Source of the DNA: CAZDAW01 sp964503685
GTDB taxonomy: Bacteria > Chloroflexota > Anaerolineae > Anaerolineales > Anaerolineaceae
DNA length: 64,000 nucleotides
Reading direction: 5' to 3'
NCBI GenBank assembly: GCA_964503685.1
Contig: CAZDAW010000002.1
Span: 1-64,000 of the forward strand
Within the stretch, counting starts at the first letter, position 1. Every line of letters begins with the position of its first letter. Positions 16,358 through 24,335 of this stretch are shown here, in pieces. Below the pieces are notes generated by a model. That model did not search any database, was not told the DNA's origin, and saw nothing but the letters and a program-made list of their open reading frames with translations. The position numbers and the translations under genes are program-made.

Positions 16358-16732
16358 ATGTACCAAAATGCTTACCGGTCTCAAGAATATCTCCAGCAGG
16401 AAGTAATGGGCGCCAGCCCCATCCGATTAGTGGTTATGGCCTACGATGTGGCAATTACTGCTTGTGAGCAAAAAGATTTTACCCGCGCAACCAATGCAAT
16501 TAGTGTTTTACGCGATGCATTGAATTTCGATTATGGCGATGTGGCAGTGGGTTTGTTCCGATTGTACCAGTGGTGCCTGGATTGTATCCGCCAGGGTGAT
16601 TATGATGGTTGTCTTCAGATATTAAAAGAATTACGTGAATCATGGGCAATGGTTGAAAAACGTCTGTCGCCTTTAACAACAGTATCGCAAATATCCCAGT
16701 CTGATTTTGCTTCGGTAGGCGCCGCTACCTAG
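16358..16732 (+). CDS. fliS: Flagellin export chaperone FliS
   Basis: FliS binds the flagellin C-terminus in the cytosol and prevents premature polymerisation; in Bacillus it also takes part in the FliW-CsrA circuit. 124 aa, all helical, starting MYQNAYRSQEYLQQEVMGA and with SPIRLVVMAYDVAI (the typical P-x-x-L-I-x-x-L-Y-D-x-A equivalent), ending in a disordered tail. AGGAGG lies eight bases upstream. It has its own sigma-28 promoter and is followed by a strong terminator that closes the filament gene group. Confidence 0.9.
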   Translation: MYQNAYRSQEYLQQEVMGASPIRLVVMAYDVAITACEQKDFTRATNAISVLRDALNFDYGDVAVGLFRLYQWCLDCIRQGDYDGCLQILKELRESWAMVEKRLSPLTTVSQISQSDFASVGAAT

Positions 16733-16767
16733 TTGAATTCTTAGTCATATTACTGGTTGTAAATATC

Positions 16768-16812
16768 ACACGACAAGAGACGTAAAATATCGTCTCTGGT
16801 CGTGTTTTTTTA
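16768..16812 (+). terminator. Intrinsic terminator after fliS
   Basis: A long stem CACGACaaGAGACG / CGTCTCtgGTCGTG with an eight-base loop TAAAATAT and a seven-T tail. It separates the filament genes from the flgC basal-body operon. Confidence 0.9.
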
Positions 16813-16875
16813 ATTCACGAATTTTTTATTTAGCCTTCACCCTTGCTTTACTGCTCATAGAAGTTGATTATGTTA

Positions 16876-16906
16876 ACATACAGTCATGATTATTATGGTT
16901 GTATGT
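16876..16906 (+). promoter_or_regulatory. Palindromic site upstream of flgC, candidate operator
   Basis: ACATACA (16876-16882) and TGTATGT (16900-16906) with an inner CAT/ATG match, about 70 bases before flgC. No good sigma-28, sigma-54 or sigma-70 promoter was found for this operon, so this 31-base imperfect palindrome is the best regulatory candidate; it could equally be an RNA hairpin. Confidence 0.4.
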
Positions 16907-16976
16907 ATCTGCAAGTGAAAACCCTTTGTCGTAAACAGGTTTTATAAGAAGTTTTATTGATGGAAGAGGAGTTTAT

Positions 16977-17429
16977 ATGAGTTTCTGGAATATGTTGCAG
17001 ATTGGCGCTTCCGCTTTGAGCGCCCAACGACTAAGGATGGATGTTATTTCCAATAATATCGCCAATTCAGAAACAACTCGAACTGAATCTGGCGGGCCGT
17101 ATCAGCGGCAGGACGTTGTTTTCCAAACTTCTCAAAAGGACTCTTTTCTGCCAGCGTTTATTCGCGCAAGGCATGTGCAGGATGCTATGGAGACAAAGGT
17201 GAATGGGGTGACTGTCAGTCAGATTGTGACAGATGATACTCCTGGCAGCAAGGTCTATGAACCCACGCATCCAGATGCAGACGAGAATGGTTATGTGACC
17301 TATCCCAACGTCAATATTGTAGTCGAAATGACTAATATGCTTTCTGCCACACGTTCTTATGAAGCCAATCTAACCGTTGTAGATATGGCAAAGCGGATGG
17401 CAATGAAAGCTTTAGATATTGGAAGTTAA
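16977..17429 (+). CDS. flgC: Flagellar proximal rod protein FlgC
   Basis: Rod subunit. 150 aa with the rod/hook N-terminal motif ALSAQRLRMDVISNNIANSE (residues about 12-31) and the C-terminal heptad motif MTNMLSATRSYEANLTVVDM. Length is slightly above the usual 135-150. AGAGGAG precedes the ATG. It opens the flgC-fliE-fliF operon; its usual partner flgB is not here but about 7 kb downstream, after the lytic transglycosylase gene. Confidence 0.93.
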   Translation: MSFWNMLQIGASALSAQRLRMDVISNNIANSETTRTESGGPYQRQDVVFQTSQKDSFLPAFIRARHVQDAMETKVNGVTVSQIVTDDTPGSKVYEPTHPDADENGYVTYPNVNIVVEMTNMLSATRSYEANLTVVDMAKRMAMKALDIGS

Positions 17430-17466
17430 TTTCATTTGATGATTAATCAATAATGAGGAATGTGCA

Positions 17467-17772
17467 ATGTCTATCCCCAGCATTCAAAATTCATATTCTA
17501 CCCCAATAACGTCATTAACGGAAACGGAGAAAAAATCTGCTTCAAGCACAATTGATAAGATTGGGCAGAGTTTTAGCAGCATACTGAATTCCTTAAGTGA
17601 GTCTGAAAATAATAGCGACAGTCTGCTTCAAAAGCTGGCTGCCGGTGAAGATGTGGATGTGCACAATGTCATGATAGCCGCCGAAGAAACGGATGTAAGT
17701 TTCCGCGTGGCGCTGGCGATTCGAGATCGATTGGTTGAGGCTTATCGCGAAATTTCGCGAATGACGGTATAA
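17467..17772 (+). CDS. fliE: Hook-basal body protein FliE
   Basis: FliE joins the MS-ring to the rod. 101 aa: a disordered Ser/Thr N-terminus and the conserved C-terminal helices with AGEDVDVHNVMIAAEETDVS, FRVALAIRDRLVEAYREISR. The ending YREISRMTV is diagnostic. It lies between flgC and fliF as in most species. Confidence 0.93.
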   Translation: MSIPSIQNSYSTPITSLTETEKKSASSTIDKIGQSFSSILNSLSESENNSDSLLQKLAAGEDVDVHNVMIAAEETDVSFRVALAIRDRLVEAYREISRMTV

Positions 17773-17797
17773 GCAATTTTATTCTGGGTTGAAGTCG

Positions 17798-19618
17798 ATG
17801 ATCAGTTCAATTCGTCAGCAATTTTCTTCCTTTTGGAATTCTCTGAGTAATGCCCAACGGATTGGGTTAATTGCTTTATCGGTTGTTGGGCTTGTGGCCA
17901 TCTCTCTATTGATTGGCTGGGCCACAACACCCAGTTATTCCGTTTTATATAGCGGATTAAGTGAAAAAGATGCGGGATCAATTGTCCAGGCGTTGACCGA
18001 AGCAAATATCGATTACAAACTGCAGGGGACTGGAACCATTCTGGTTCCTTCTGATCAGGTGTATGAAGTTCGTTTGAGCATGGCGCGGCAGGGTATGCCT
18101 GAGAGCGGTACAGTTGGTATGGAATTGTTCAGCGAAAACACCCTTGGCATGACGGAATTTACCCAGAAGGTCAATTACCAACGGGCCATGGAGGGTGAAC
18201 TGGAACGGACTATTGGCAGTCTGGAAGCGATTGAATCGGTACGGGTTCACATTGTGACGCCAGAGAAGACGTTATTGGCAGGTGATCAATCGCCGACAAC
18301 TGCTTCGGTGACGATTGATGTGAAATCTGGTGAAAGTATTGACGCCGGTCAGGTTAAGGCTATCACCTATCTGGTAGCAAATAGCGTTGAGGGGATGAAG
18401 CCTGAAAATGTTGTCATTGTCGATGTTGATGGAAATTTGCTGGCGTCAGGTGACCTATCAGGCGATAAATTGACGACTCAAACAGACACCAGGCGCGCAG
18501 CCGAAGTCGCAGCATCTTACAATATTCAAAAGAAAGTTCAGAACATTCTGGATTCCGCTTTAGGACCTAACAAAGCAGTTGTTCAGGCCAGCGTTATATT
18601 GGATTGGACAGAACGCGAAAAAACCGAGCAAACATTTGATCCGGCTGCTACGCCAATTGTGCGTAGTTCTCAGGTATTACAGGAAGCCTATTCTACAGAT
18701 GGTTCTTCGTTAGGGGGCATTCCAGGCGCTGCCAGCAATTTGCCGACCCCGGTAGCAACGGTTGCTTCAGGTTCCGGTGTAACCAATTATCAGAGAAGTG
18801 AAGAGACGACAAATTACGAGATTTCTCAGGCAGAGGTGCATGAAATTACCCCTGCTGGCGATATCAAACGAGTCTCCCTTTCAGTTTTGGTGGATGGTAT
18901 TACAGACGAGGCGCAGCTCAGTGCAATTCGTTCAATTGCCGCTGCCGCCGCCGGTATTGATGAGACAAGAGGCGACACTTTAGCTGTCGAAAGCCTGACC
19001 TTCGATCGCTCTTATTACGAGGAACAAGAAGCAGAGATGACACAGTCATCCAAGACCGATCTGTATGTAAAGATTGGTATCGGAGTGGCAGGGATACTGA
19101 TTCTGGCAGCTTTATTATGGTATTTCCAGCGCTTGATGGCGAATTTGCGATTGGCCTCCTCTGATGTTTGGATTCCAGTGATGAAACAGGTATCTGATAT
19201 GCAATTACCCGTACCACCCGAAGAAACACAAAGTATTGCTCCACCTTTAATGTCCACAACTGAAGAAGCGCCGGCAGCTCTGTCTGCTCCAGAACCAGTA
19301 TCNNNNNNNNNNNNNNNNNNNNNNNNNNNNNNNNNNNNNNNNNNNNNNNNNNNNNNNNNNNNNNNNNNNNNNNNNNNNNNNNNNNNNNNNNNNNNNNNNN
19401 NNGAACCAGTATCGGTACCGGAACCAGTATCTGTACCAGAACCGGAAATTGAGTCGCCGAGGCTCAAAGAAGTAATGGCGCGGGCGCAGGAAAAAGCGCC
19501 TTCACCGGAAGATGAACAGATGCAGCGAACCCTGACCCGTCTGGCAGAAGAAAATCCAGCCAGTGTTGCTGAAATAATTCAACTTTGGCTCAGTGAGGAT
19601 GATAAGCAAAATGGCTGA
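17798..19618 (+). CDS. fliF: MS-ring protein FliF, interrupted by an assembly gap
   Basis: FliF forms the membrane MS-ring on which the export gate and C-ring assemble. First membrane helix at about 22-45 (IGLIALSVVGLVAISLLIGWA), YscJ/FliF ring-building domains to about 420 (LVPSDQVYEVRLSMARQG, SVTIDVKSGESIDAGQVKAI), second membrane helix at about 424-446, then a cytoplasmic tail ending in the FliG-binding segment (QRTLTRLAEENPASVAEIIQ). The tail holds an 18-nt tandem repeat coding EPVSVP, in which 100 N are inserted (19303-19402). The true length and the frame across the gap are therefore unknown. ATG at 17798 was chosen; a TTG lies three codons earlier. Confidence 0.9.
   Translation: MISSIRQQFSSFWNSLSNAQRIGLIALSVVGLVAISLLIGWATTPSYSVLYSGLSEKDAGSIVQALTEANIDYKLQGTGTILVPSDQVYEVRLSMARQGMPESGTVGMELFSENTLGMTEFTQKVNYQRAMEGELERTIGSLEAIESVRVHIVTPEKTLLAGDQSPTTASVTIDVKSGESIDAGQVKAITYLVANSVEGMKPENVVIVDVDGNLLASGDLSGDKLTTQTDTRRAAEVAASYNIQKKVQNILDSALGPNKAVVQASVILDWTEREKTEQTFDPAATPIVRSSQVLQEAYSTDGSSLGGIPGAASNLPTPVATVASGSGVTNYQRSEETTNYEISQAEVHEITPAGDIKRVSLSVLVDGITDEAQLSAIRSIAAAAAGIDETRGDTLAVESLTFDRSYYEEQEAEMTQSSKTDLYVKIGIGVAGILILAALLWYFQRLMANLRLASSDVWIPVMKQVSDMQLPVPPEETQSIAPPLMSTTEEAPAALSAPEPVXXXXXXXXXXXXXXXXXXXXXXXXXXXXXXXXXXEPVSVPEPVSVPEPEIESPRLKEVMARAQEKAPSPEDEQMQRTLTRLAEENPASVAEIIQLWLSEDDKQNG
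19303..19402. other. Assembly gap (100 N) inside a tandem repeat
   Basis: Exactly 100 N, a conventional placeholder. GAACCAGTATC stands at both edges, so the gap lies inside an array of 18-nt units coding EPVSVP. That the frame stays open across 100 N is a coincidence of the filler length. The real copy number is unknown. Confidence 0.97.
19403..19440 (+). repeat. 18-nt tandem repeat coding EPVSVP in fliF
   Basis: Two adjacent copies of GAACCAGTATCxGTACCx follow the gap, a further partial copy (GAACCAGTATC) precedes it at about 19292-19302, and a degenerate GAACCGGAA follows. They code a Pro/Glu/Val linker between the second FliF membrane helix and the FliG-binding tail. Confidence 0.85.
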
Positions 19619-20639
19619 CGATCCCGAATCAGTTGTTAGTATTAGCGGATTAGAGAAATCTGCTGCTCTCTTACTCTGCCTAGGTGTGGATTTGTCGTCA
19701 AGAGTCCTGCAATACCTGGGTGAATCAGACATAGAGCGGGTATTGCTGGCGTTGAGCGAGATCGGGCCGATGTCGATTGAAAGCCGCAGAATAGCAATGG
19801 AGGAAGCATATACATTGGCGGCGGCAGGAACAGGGATGATGGGCAGCGGCGTGGAATACACACGTCAGCTTCTTGCACGTGCGGTTGGCCCACGGCGAGG
19901 CGCCGAAATTTTGGAGAGAATTTCAGCTCATCAACAGTTATCTTCATTTGAAATGCTCCGTAATGCCGATCCATCTCAAGTGGCCAATTTACTGGCAGAG
20001 GAACACCCCCAGACGATCGCTCTTGTCCTTTCTTACCTTGAGGCTAAGGTAGCAGCAGATATCTTAACCAATATGCCGAAAGATCTTCAGATCGAAGTAA
20101 CCCTTAGACTTGCGACGATGGATCGAGTTTCTCCACAGGTGGTTCAGGTGGTCGAAAAGAATCTAAAAAGTAAATTGTCGGGTGTTATCAGTGAAGCTGA
20201 TTTTCGGGCAACAGGCGGCGTATCTTTTCTGGTAAAGATGTTAAATCAGGTCGATCGCGGCGTTCAGAAAACGATATTTGACGCCCTGGATACCACCAAC
20301 CCGAAACTGGTTGAGGAAATTCGGGCGAACATGTTCACCTTTGATGATTTGACGAAGCTCGATGACCGCACAATGCAGCGTGTTTTGAGGGATGTGAACA
20401 AACAAGACCTGTCTCTGGCGCTCAAATCTGCCCCAGATAAATTGAAAGATATGGTTTTCCGTAATTTATCTGAGCGCGCTCGTGAAAATATCAAAGAGGA
20501 AATTGAAATTTTAGGGCCTCAATTAGCAAAGAATGTGTATGCTGCACAAAGACGGATTGTTGATGCCGTGAGAGCATTAGAAGAATCTGGCGAAATTGTT
20601 CTGGCAGGCGGTGGAGAGGAATATGAAATCATCCCCTAG
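19611..20639 (+). CDS. fliG: Flagellar motor switch protein FliG
   Basis: Rotor protein that binds FliF, FliM and the stator. 342 aa with N-domain (GLEKSAALLLCLGVDLSSRV), middle domain including EEHPQTIALVLSYL (the EHPQT-like FliM-binding motif) and the C-terminal torque domain with the charged helix region TFDDLTKLDDRTMQRVLRDV and ALKSAPDKLKDMVFRNLSER. Start at 19611 overlaps the fliF stop; GTG 19593 and ATG 19599 are alternatives. It overlaps fliH by 17 bases. Confidence 0.95.
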   Translation: MADDPESVVSISGLEKSAALLLCLGVDLSSRVLQYLGESDIERVLLALSEIGPMSIESRRIAMEEAYTLAAAGTGMMGSGVEYTRQLLARAVGPRRGAEILERISAHQQLSSFEMLRNADPSQVANLLAEEHPQTIALVLSYLEAKVAADILTNMPKDLQIEVTLRLATMDRVSPQVVQVVEKNLKSKLSGVISEADFRATGGVSFLVKMLNQVDRGVQKTIFDALDTTNPKLVEEIRANMFTFDDLTKLDDRTMQRVLRDVNKQDLSLALKSAPDKLKDMVFRNLSERARENIKEEIEILGPQLAKNVYAAQRRIVDAVRALEESGEIVLAGGGEEYEIIP

Positions 20640-21606
20640 AATGATCGGCGCGGTGAAACACCCTGCCCTTGTTCAGGATTGGCTTCCCAAGGAGTTGGAC
20701 GATGATTTCACTCCGGGAGAGATGCCAGCTAACGCGGCCAGTATTGAGAATGCCTTCAGCGCTTTTTCGGGAACACAGAACAATCCGACTGATGTTGCGT
20801 CTGTTGAGGATTTTGTGAAGCCATCTAAAAGGCGGGTTGTTCCGGTGGCCTGGATACCTGGTGAGATAGAGATTCCTCCACCAGCTCCGAAAGTGGTAGT
20901 AAAACCCGCACAAACTGTGCAATCTGTTACGCCTGTTCAAGCTGAACAACCACCCGTTCAAGAGGCGCCGGCTGGTCCATCAATCGACGAAAAAATTCAG
21001 ACGATGCTGGATAATGCAAAAAACGAAGCGGAAAGGATCATTGCAGATGCACAGGCTCAAGCTGCGGAAATTGTTCGACAGGCGCGCGAAACAGGTCTGG
21101 CAGTTCTTGCTGAGTCGCGAGAATCAGGATATCAATCGGGGATGAGCCGCGCCGAAAAGCAGGCTAAGAGCATCATCGAGGCTTCTCAAGCGATATTACG
21201 TGAGATGAATGTTTGGCGTGATGCAATGCTGGCTCAGAGCGAAAGCGAAGTCCTGAATCTGGTTAAAACCATCGCAATAAAATTATTCGGCGATGGGATA
21301 CATCTTGATGAGGAGAATCTATCCCAAACATTCAGCCGAATTTTGACGGAAGGACGCGCCCTAGGCGATTTGCGAGTTTATCTCAACCCTTCTGATGCAA
21401 TGACGTTGGGGCCTTACTGGCAAGAGCAGCAATCATCTTATCGTGGACAAAAAATTGAATTGATCCCCAGCGAGGCAATTCAACCTGGCGGATGCTTTGT
21501 AGAAGGCCAATATGGTTCTGTGGATGGCCGATTAGAGTCTCAATTCGGTTTGATATTGAATGCAATTTCAAATAACACCCCCCAGGCTGTAGTGAGTGAA
21601 ACATGA
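20623..21606 (+). CDS. fliH: Flagellar export ATPase regulator FliH
   Basis: FliH binds and regulates the FliI ATPase as part of the export stator. 327 aa, long for the family because of a Pro/Ala/Val-rich N-terminal region (about 1-115). The coiled coil at about 120-175 (NEAERIIADAQAQAAEIVRQ) resembles F-type ATPase subunit b, and the C-terminal globular domain (about 195-320) resembles subunit delta. GGAGAGG lies just upstream of the ATG at 20623; a longer frame from a TTG has no ribosome site. Overlaps fliI by four bases. Confidence 0.88.
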   Translation: MKSSPRMIGAVKHPALVQDWLPKELDDDFTPGEMPANAASIENAFSAFSGTQNNPTDVASVEDFVKPSKRRVVPVAWIPGEIEIPPPAPKVVVKPAQTVQSVTPVQAEQPPVQEAPAGPSIDEKIQTMLDNAKNEAERIIADAQAQAAEIVRQARETGLAVLAESRESGYQSGMSRAEKQAKSIIEASQAILREMNVWRDAMLAQSESEVLNLVKTIAIKLFGDGIHLDEENLSQTFSRILTEGRALGDLRVYLNPSDAMTLGPYWQEQQSSYRGQKIELIPSEAIQPGGCFVEGQYGSVDGRLESQFGLILNAISNNTPQAVVSET

Positions 21607-22928
21607 TAGATGTTACTGTTCCTGATTTAACTCGCTACCATGACACGATCAAAAACCTGAGTACGATTCGTATCTCTGGACGTGTCGTTCAGGTGGTCGG
21701 ATTGACTATTGAAGCGGTTGGTCTTGATTGCCAGATTGGTGAAGTGTGCGAAATTGACACAAAAGAAACGCAGCGGGTTCTATGTGAGGTTGTCGGTTTT
21801 CGAGAGAAGCGTGCATTTTTAATGCCTCTGGGAGAGATGCAGGGCATCCAACCGGGCAGTCCGATTTATCCGCTGGATACAGTTTTTTGCGCTCCTGTTG
21901 GAACAAAGTTGTTAGGCCGCGTTTTAGATGGCTTGGGACAGCCAATCGATAATTTAGGGCCTCTAGGTGTTGTTGATACAATGCCTACTTACAATGCTGC
22001 CCCTCCACCATTGGCAAGAAAACCAATCGTTGAACCCCTGGTCACTGGCGTTCGCGCAATAGATGGCTTGCTTACCTGCGCTAAAGGTCAGCGAATGGGT
22101 ATTTTCTCGGGCAGCGGCGTCGGTAAAAGTACGTTGATGGGCGCTATTGCCCGAAGTTCTAAAGCGGATGTCAGTGTGATCGCGCTGGTTGGTGAACGTG
22201 GTCGCGAAGTACGCGAATTCGTTGAGAGGGACCTGGGAGAGGTTGGCCTGGCGCGTTCGGTCGTGGTTGTTTCAACATCAGATCAGCCAGCGCTGGTGCG
22301 TTTAAAGGCTGCCTGGGTGGCGACCACTATCGCTGAACGGTTCCGAAATATGGGATTGGATGTGACTTTCTTGATGGATTCAGTGACACGCTTTGCGATG
22401 GCTCAACGGGAAGTGGGTCTGGCTATTGGCGAACCGCCAGCCAGCAAAGGATATACGCCTTCAGTATTTGCACAATTACCGAAACTGCTTGAGAGGGCTG
22501 GAACTGGCGAAAAAGGAACAATTACGGGTTTCTTTACCGTATTGGTCGAAGGCGATGATTTCAATGAGCCAATATGCGATGCAGCCCGCGGAATTCTGGA
22601 TGGACATATCATTCTCAGTCGCGGCCTTGCTGCGCGAAATCATTATCCGGCCATTGATGTGCTCAACAGCGTCAGCCGCGTGATGCCGGCGGTAACCAGC
22701 AAAGAGCACCTGGCGCACGCTGCTCAGGCCCGGAAACTTCTTGCTACTTATGAAAAAGCTCGTGATTTGATTAATATTGGCGCGTATGTCAGCGGTTCTG
22801 ATCCTGAGATCGACGCGTCCATAAAAGCAATGCCGGCTTTGACTTCATTTTTACAACAGAATATGCAACAAACATCAACGTTTGAGGAAACAGAGCGCTT
22901 GTTAGCAGAGATCGGTGGAGGTGAGTAG
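21603..22928 (+). CDS. fliI: Flagellar export ATPase FliI
   Basis: Hexameric ATPase that unloads chaperone-substrate complexes at the export gate. 441 aa; Walker A GIFSGSGVGKSTLMGAIAR (about residue 165), VIALVGERGREVREF, Walker B VTFLMDSVTRFAMAQREV, and GEPPASKGYTPSVFAQLPKLL, all typical of the type III secretion ATPases. Start overlaps the fliH stop (ATGA). Confidence 0.96.
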   Translation: MIDVTVPDLTRYHDTIKNLSTIRISGRVVQVVGLTIEAVGLDCQIGEVCEIDTKETQRVLCEVVGFREKRAFLMPLGEMQGIQPGSPIYPLDTVFCAPVGTKLLGRVLDGLGQPIDNLGPLGVVDTMPTYNAAPPPLARKPIVEPLVTGVRAIDGLLTCAKGQRMGIFSGSGVGKSTLMGAIARSSKADVSVIALVGERGREVREFVERDLGEVGLARSVVVVSTSDQPALVRLKAAWVATTIAERFRNMGLDVTFLMDSVTRFAMAQREVGLAIGEPPASKGYTPSVFAQLPKLLERAGTGEKGTITGFFTVLVEGDDFNEPICDAARGILDGHIILSRGLAARNHYPAIDVLNSVSRVMPAVTSKEHLAHAAQARKLLATYEKARDLINIGAYVSGSDPEIDASIKAMPALTSFLQQNMQQTSTFEETERLLAEIGGGE

Positions 22929-22929
22929 A

Positions 22930-23388
22930 ATGCCGCCAAAATTTTCACTTCAGTCGGTATTAGATTTTAGACATAGCTGGGTCGAAAAATTAGAAATCGA
23001 GTTAGGCAATATGATGCATTCACTTCAACAAGGTGAAACCTTACTCGAGACCTTGGAAGTGAACCGTTATGATCTCTTTCAAGAATTAACCAGACAACAA
23101 ACGGGTGATTTTGATATGTTCAAGATCACCACGATTCGAAAAAATATCAATATGCTCAATGAACAGATAGACCAAGTCAAAGCGCTGTTGAAAGAATTAA
23201 GGGCCCAAGTCGAAGCCAAACGATTAGAGGTCATCCAGGCTAAACAAGATGAAGAGGTACTTGTCAAACTTAAGGACAAAGAGGGTGAACGCTACCGCAT
23301 TGAACAAATACAGATTGAAAACCGGTTCCAGGATGATATTTATATTTCCACAGCGTTTCATAATCGAAAGACAGGAGCCTTAAACTGA
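22930..23388 (+). CDS. fliJ: Flagellar export protein FliJ
   Basis: A 152-aa coiled-coil protein after fliI, starting MPPKFSLQSVLDFRHSWVEK as FliJ proteins do. FliJ occupies the centre of the FliI hexamer like the gamma subunit of F-type ATPase. The rest is an antiparallel coiled coil (about 12-140). GGAGGTGAG lies before the ATG at 22930. Sequence identity in the family is low; placement rests on position and fold. Confidence 0.85.
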   Translation: MPPKFSLQSVLDFRHSWVEKLEIELGNMMHSLQQGETLLETLEVNRYDLFQELTRQQTGDFDMFKITTIRKNINMLNEQIDQVKALLKELRAQVEAKRLEVIQAKQDEEVLVKLKDKEGERYRIEQIQIENRFQDDIYISTAFHNRKTGALN

Positions 23389-23921
23389 TGATTGATAATT
23401 TCTTCTCGTCTCAATTTTCTTCCACGATTTACCAAATGCTTTTTCGTTTGCTTGAAAAATACGCTGACGAGAATGGGCTTAACGTAGGAGAATCCAGCGA
23501 ATCTAATACCAGTAATACGACGAGCGCAAGCCAATTTGACGATTTGATTGAACAAGCTTCGAAGAAATATGGTGTGAACCCCAATCTTGTTAAAGCGGTT
23601 ATCCGGGCTGAATCGAGTTTTGATTCCGATGCAGTATCTGTATCTGGGGCAGAGGGGTTGATGCAGCTTATGCCCAGTACAGCCAGCTGGCTGGGCGTCA
23701 CCGATTCAATGGATCCTCAACAAAATATCAATGCGGGAACCCGTTATCTGGCGCAGCTTTTACAAAAATATGACGGCGATGTTCAACTGGCGCTCGCCGC
23801 TTACAATGCTGGCCCAGGAACAGTTGATAGCTATGGCGGTATTCCACCATACGCTGAAACACAAACTTACGTAAATCGTGTTCTTGAGTATGCCAAATCA
23901 GAGAATACGTGGAGTGTTTAG
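23388..23921 (+). CDS. Lytic transglycosylase (SLT domain), flagellar
   Basis: 177 aa: an N-terminal helical segment (1-60), then the goose-type lysozyme-like SLT domain with the catalytic Glu in VIRAESSFDSDAVS, GLMQLMPSTASWLGV and ALAAYNAGPGTVDSYGGIPP, and YVNRVL at the end. It likely opens peptidoglycan for the rod, the role of the FlgJ muramidase elsewhere. No signal peptide is visible, so export through the flagellar apparatus is likely, as for other flagellar SLT enzymes. The ATG overlaps the fliJ stop. Confidence 0.88.
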   Translation: MIDNFFSSQFSSTIYQMLFRLLEKYADENGLNVGESSESNTSNTTSASQFDDLIEQASKKYGVNPNLVKAVIRAESSFDSDAVSVSGAEGLMQLMPSTASWLGVTDSMDPQQNINAGTRYLAQLLQKYDGDVQLALAAYNAGPGTVDSYGGIPPYAETQTYVNRVLEYAKSENTWSV

Positions 23922-23924
23922 GAA

Positions 23925-24326
23925 ATGGCTGATTTATTATTTTCGGATGATGGTTTTCGGGCCGCAAAAATTGCTCTGAACGGACTGGCCAAGCGCCAAG
24001 AAGTGATCAGTAAAAACATGGCCAATGTGGATACACCAGGCTACCATGCAGAAACATTGAACTTTGAAGACGCGTTGAAAAGCGCGTTGGAAAAGTCCTC
24101 CACCTTGAGTTTAAATCAAACTCAGGCGGGGCACATGTCTTCAACCACCACACCAACGCTTGGTTTTCAAATCTCTGAAAGGGAAGGAGGTGTAGAACGC
24201 GCAGACCAAAATAATGTTGATATGGATAAAGAATTTATCGATATGAGCGAAACCGGAATCCGGTATCTATCCGTCGCTCAAGGGTTGAGCAAGAAATTTA
24301 TCTTGCTAAAGACAATTTTAAAGTAG
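23925..24326 (+). CDS. flgB: Flagellar proximal rod protein FlgB
   Basis: 133 aa; N-terminal motif ALNGLAKRQEVISKNMANVDTP-like (residues about 18-38) and a C-terminal heptad region (DMDKEFIDMSETGIRYLSVA). Partner of FlgC in the proximal rod. Its separation from flgC by the fliE-fliJ block is unusual. Confidence 0.92.
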   Translation: MADLLFSDDGFRAAKIALNGLAKRQEVISKNMANVDTPGYHAETLNFEDALKSALEKSSTLSLNQTQAGHMSSTTTPTLGFQISEREGGVERADQNNVDMDKEFIDMSETGIRYLSVAQGLSKKFILLKTILK

Positions 24327-24335
24327 AGGTAAAAA

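Noticed and set aside
19303..19402. Open frame across the 100 N as proof of intact FliF
   Set aside because: 100 is a filler length; the open frame is a coincidence and says nothing about the true sequence.
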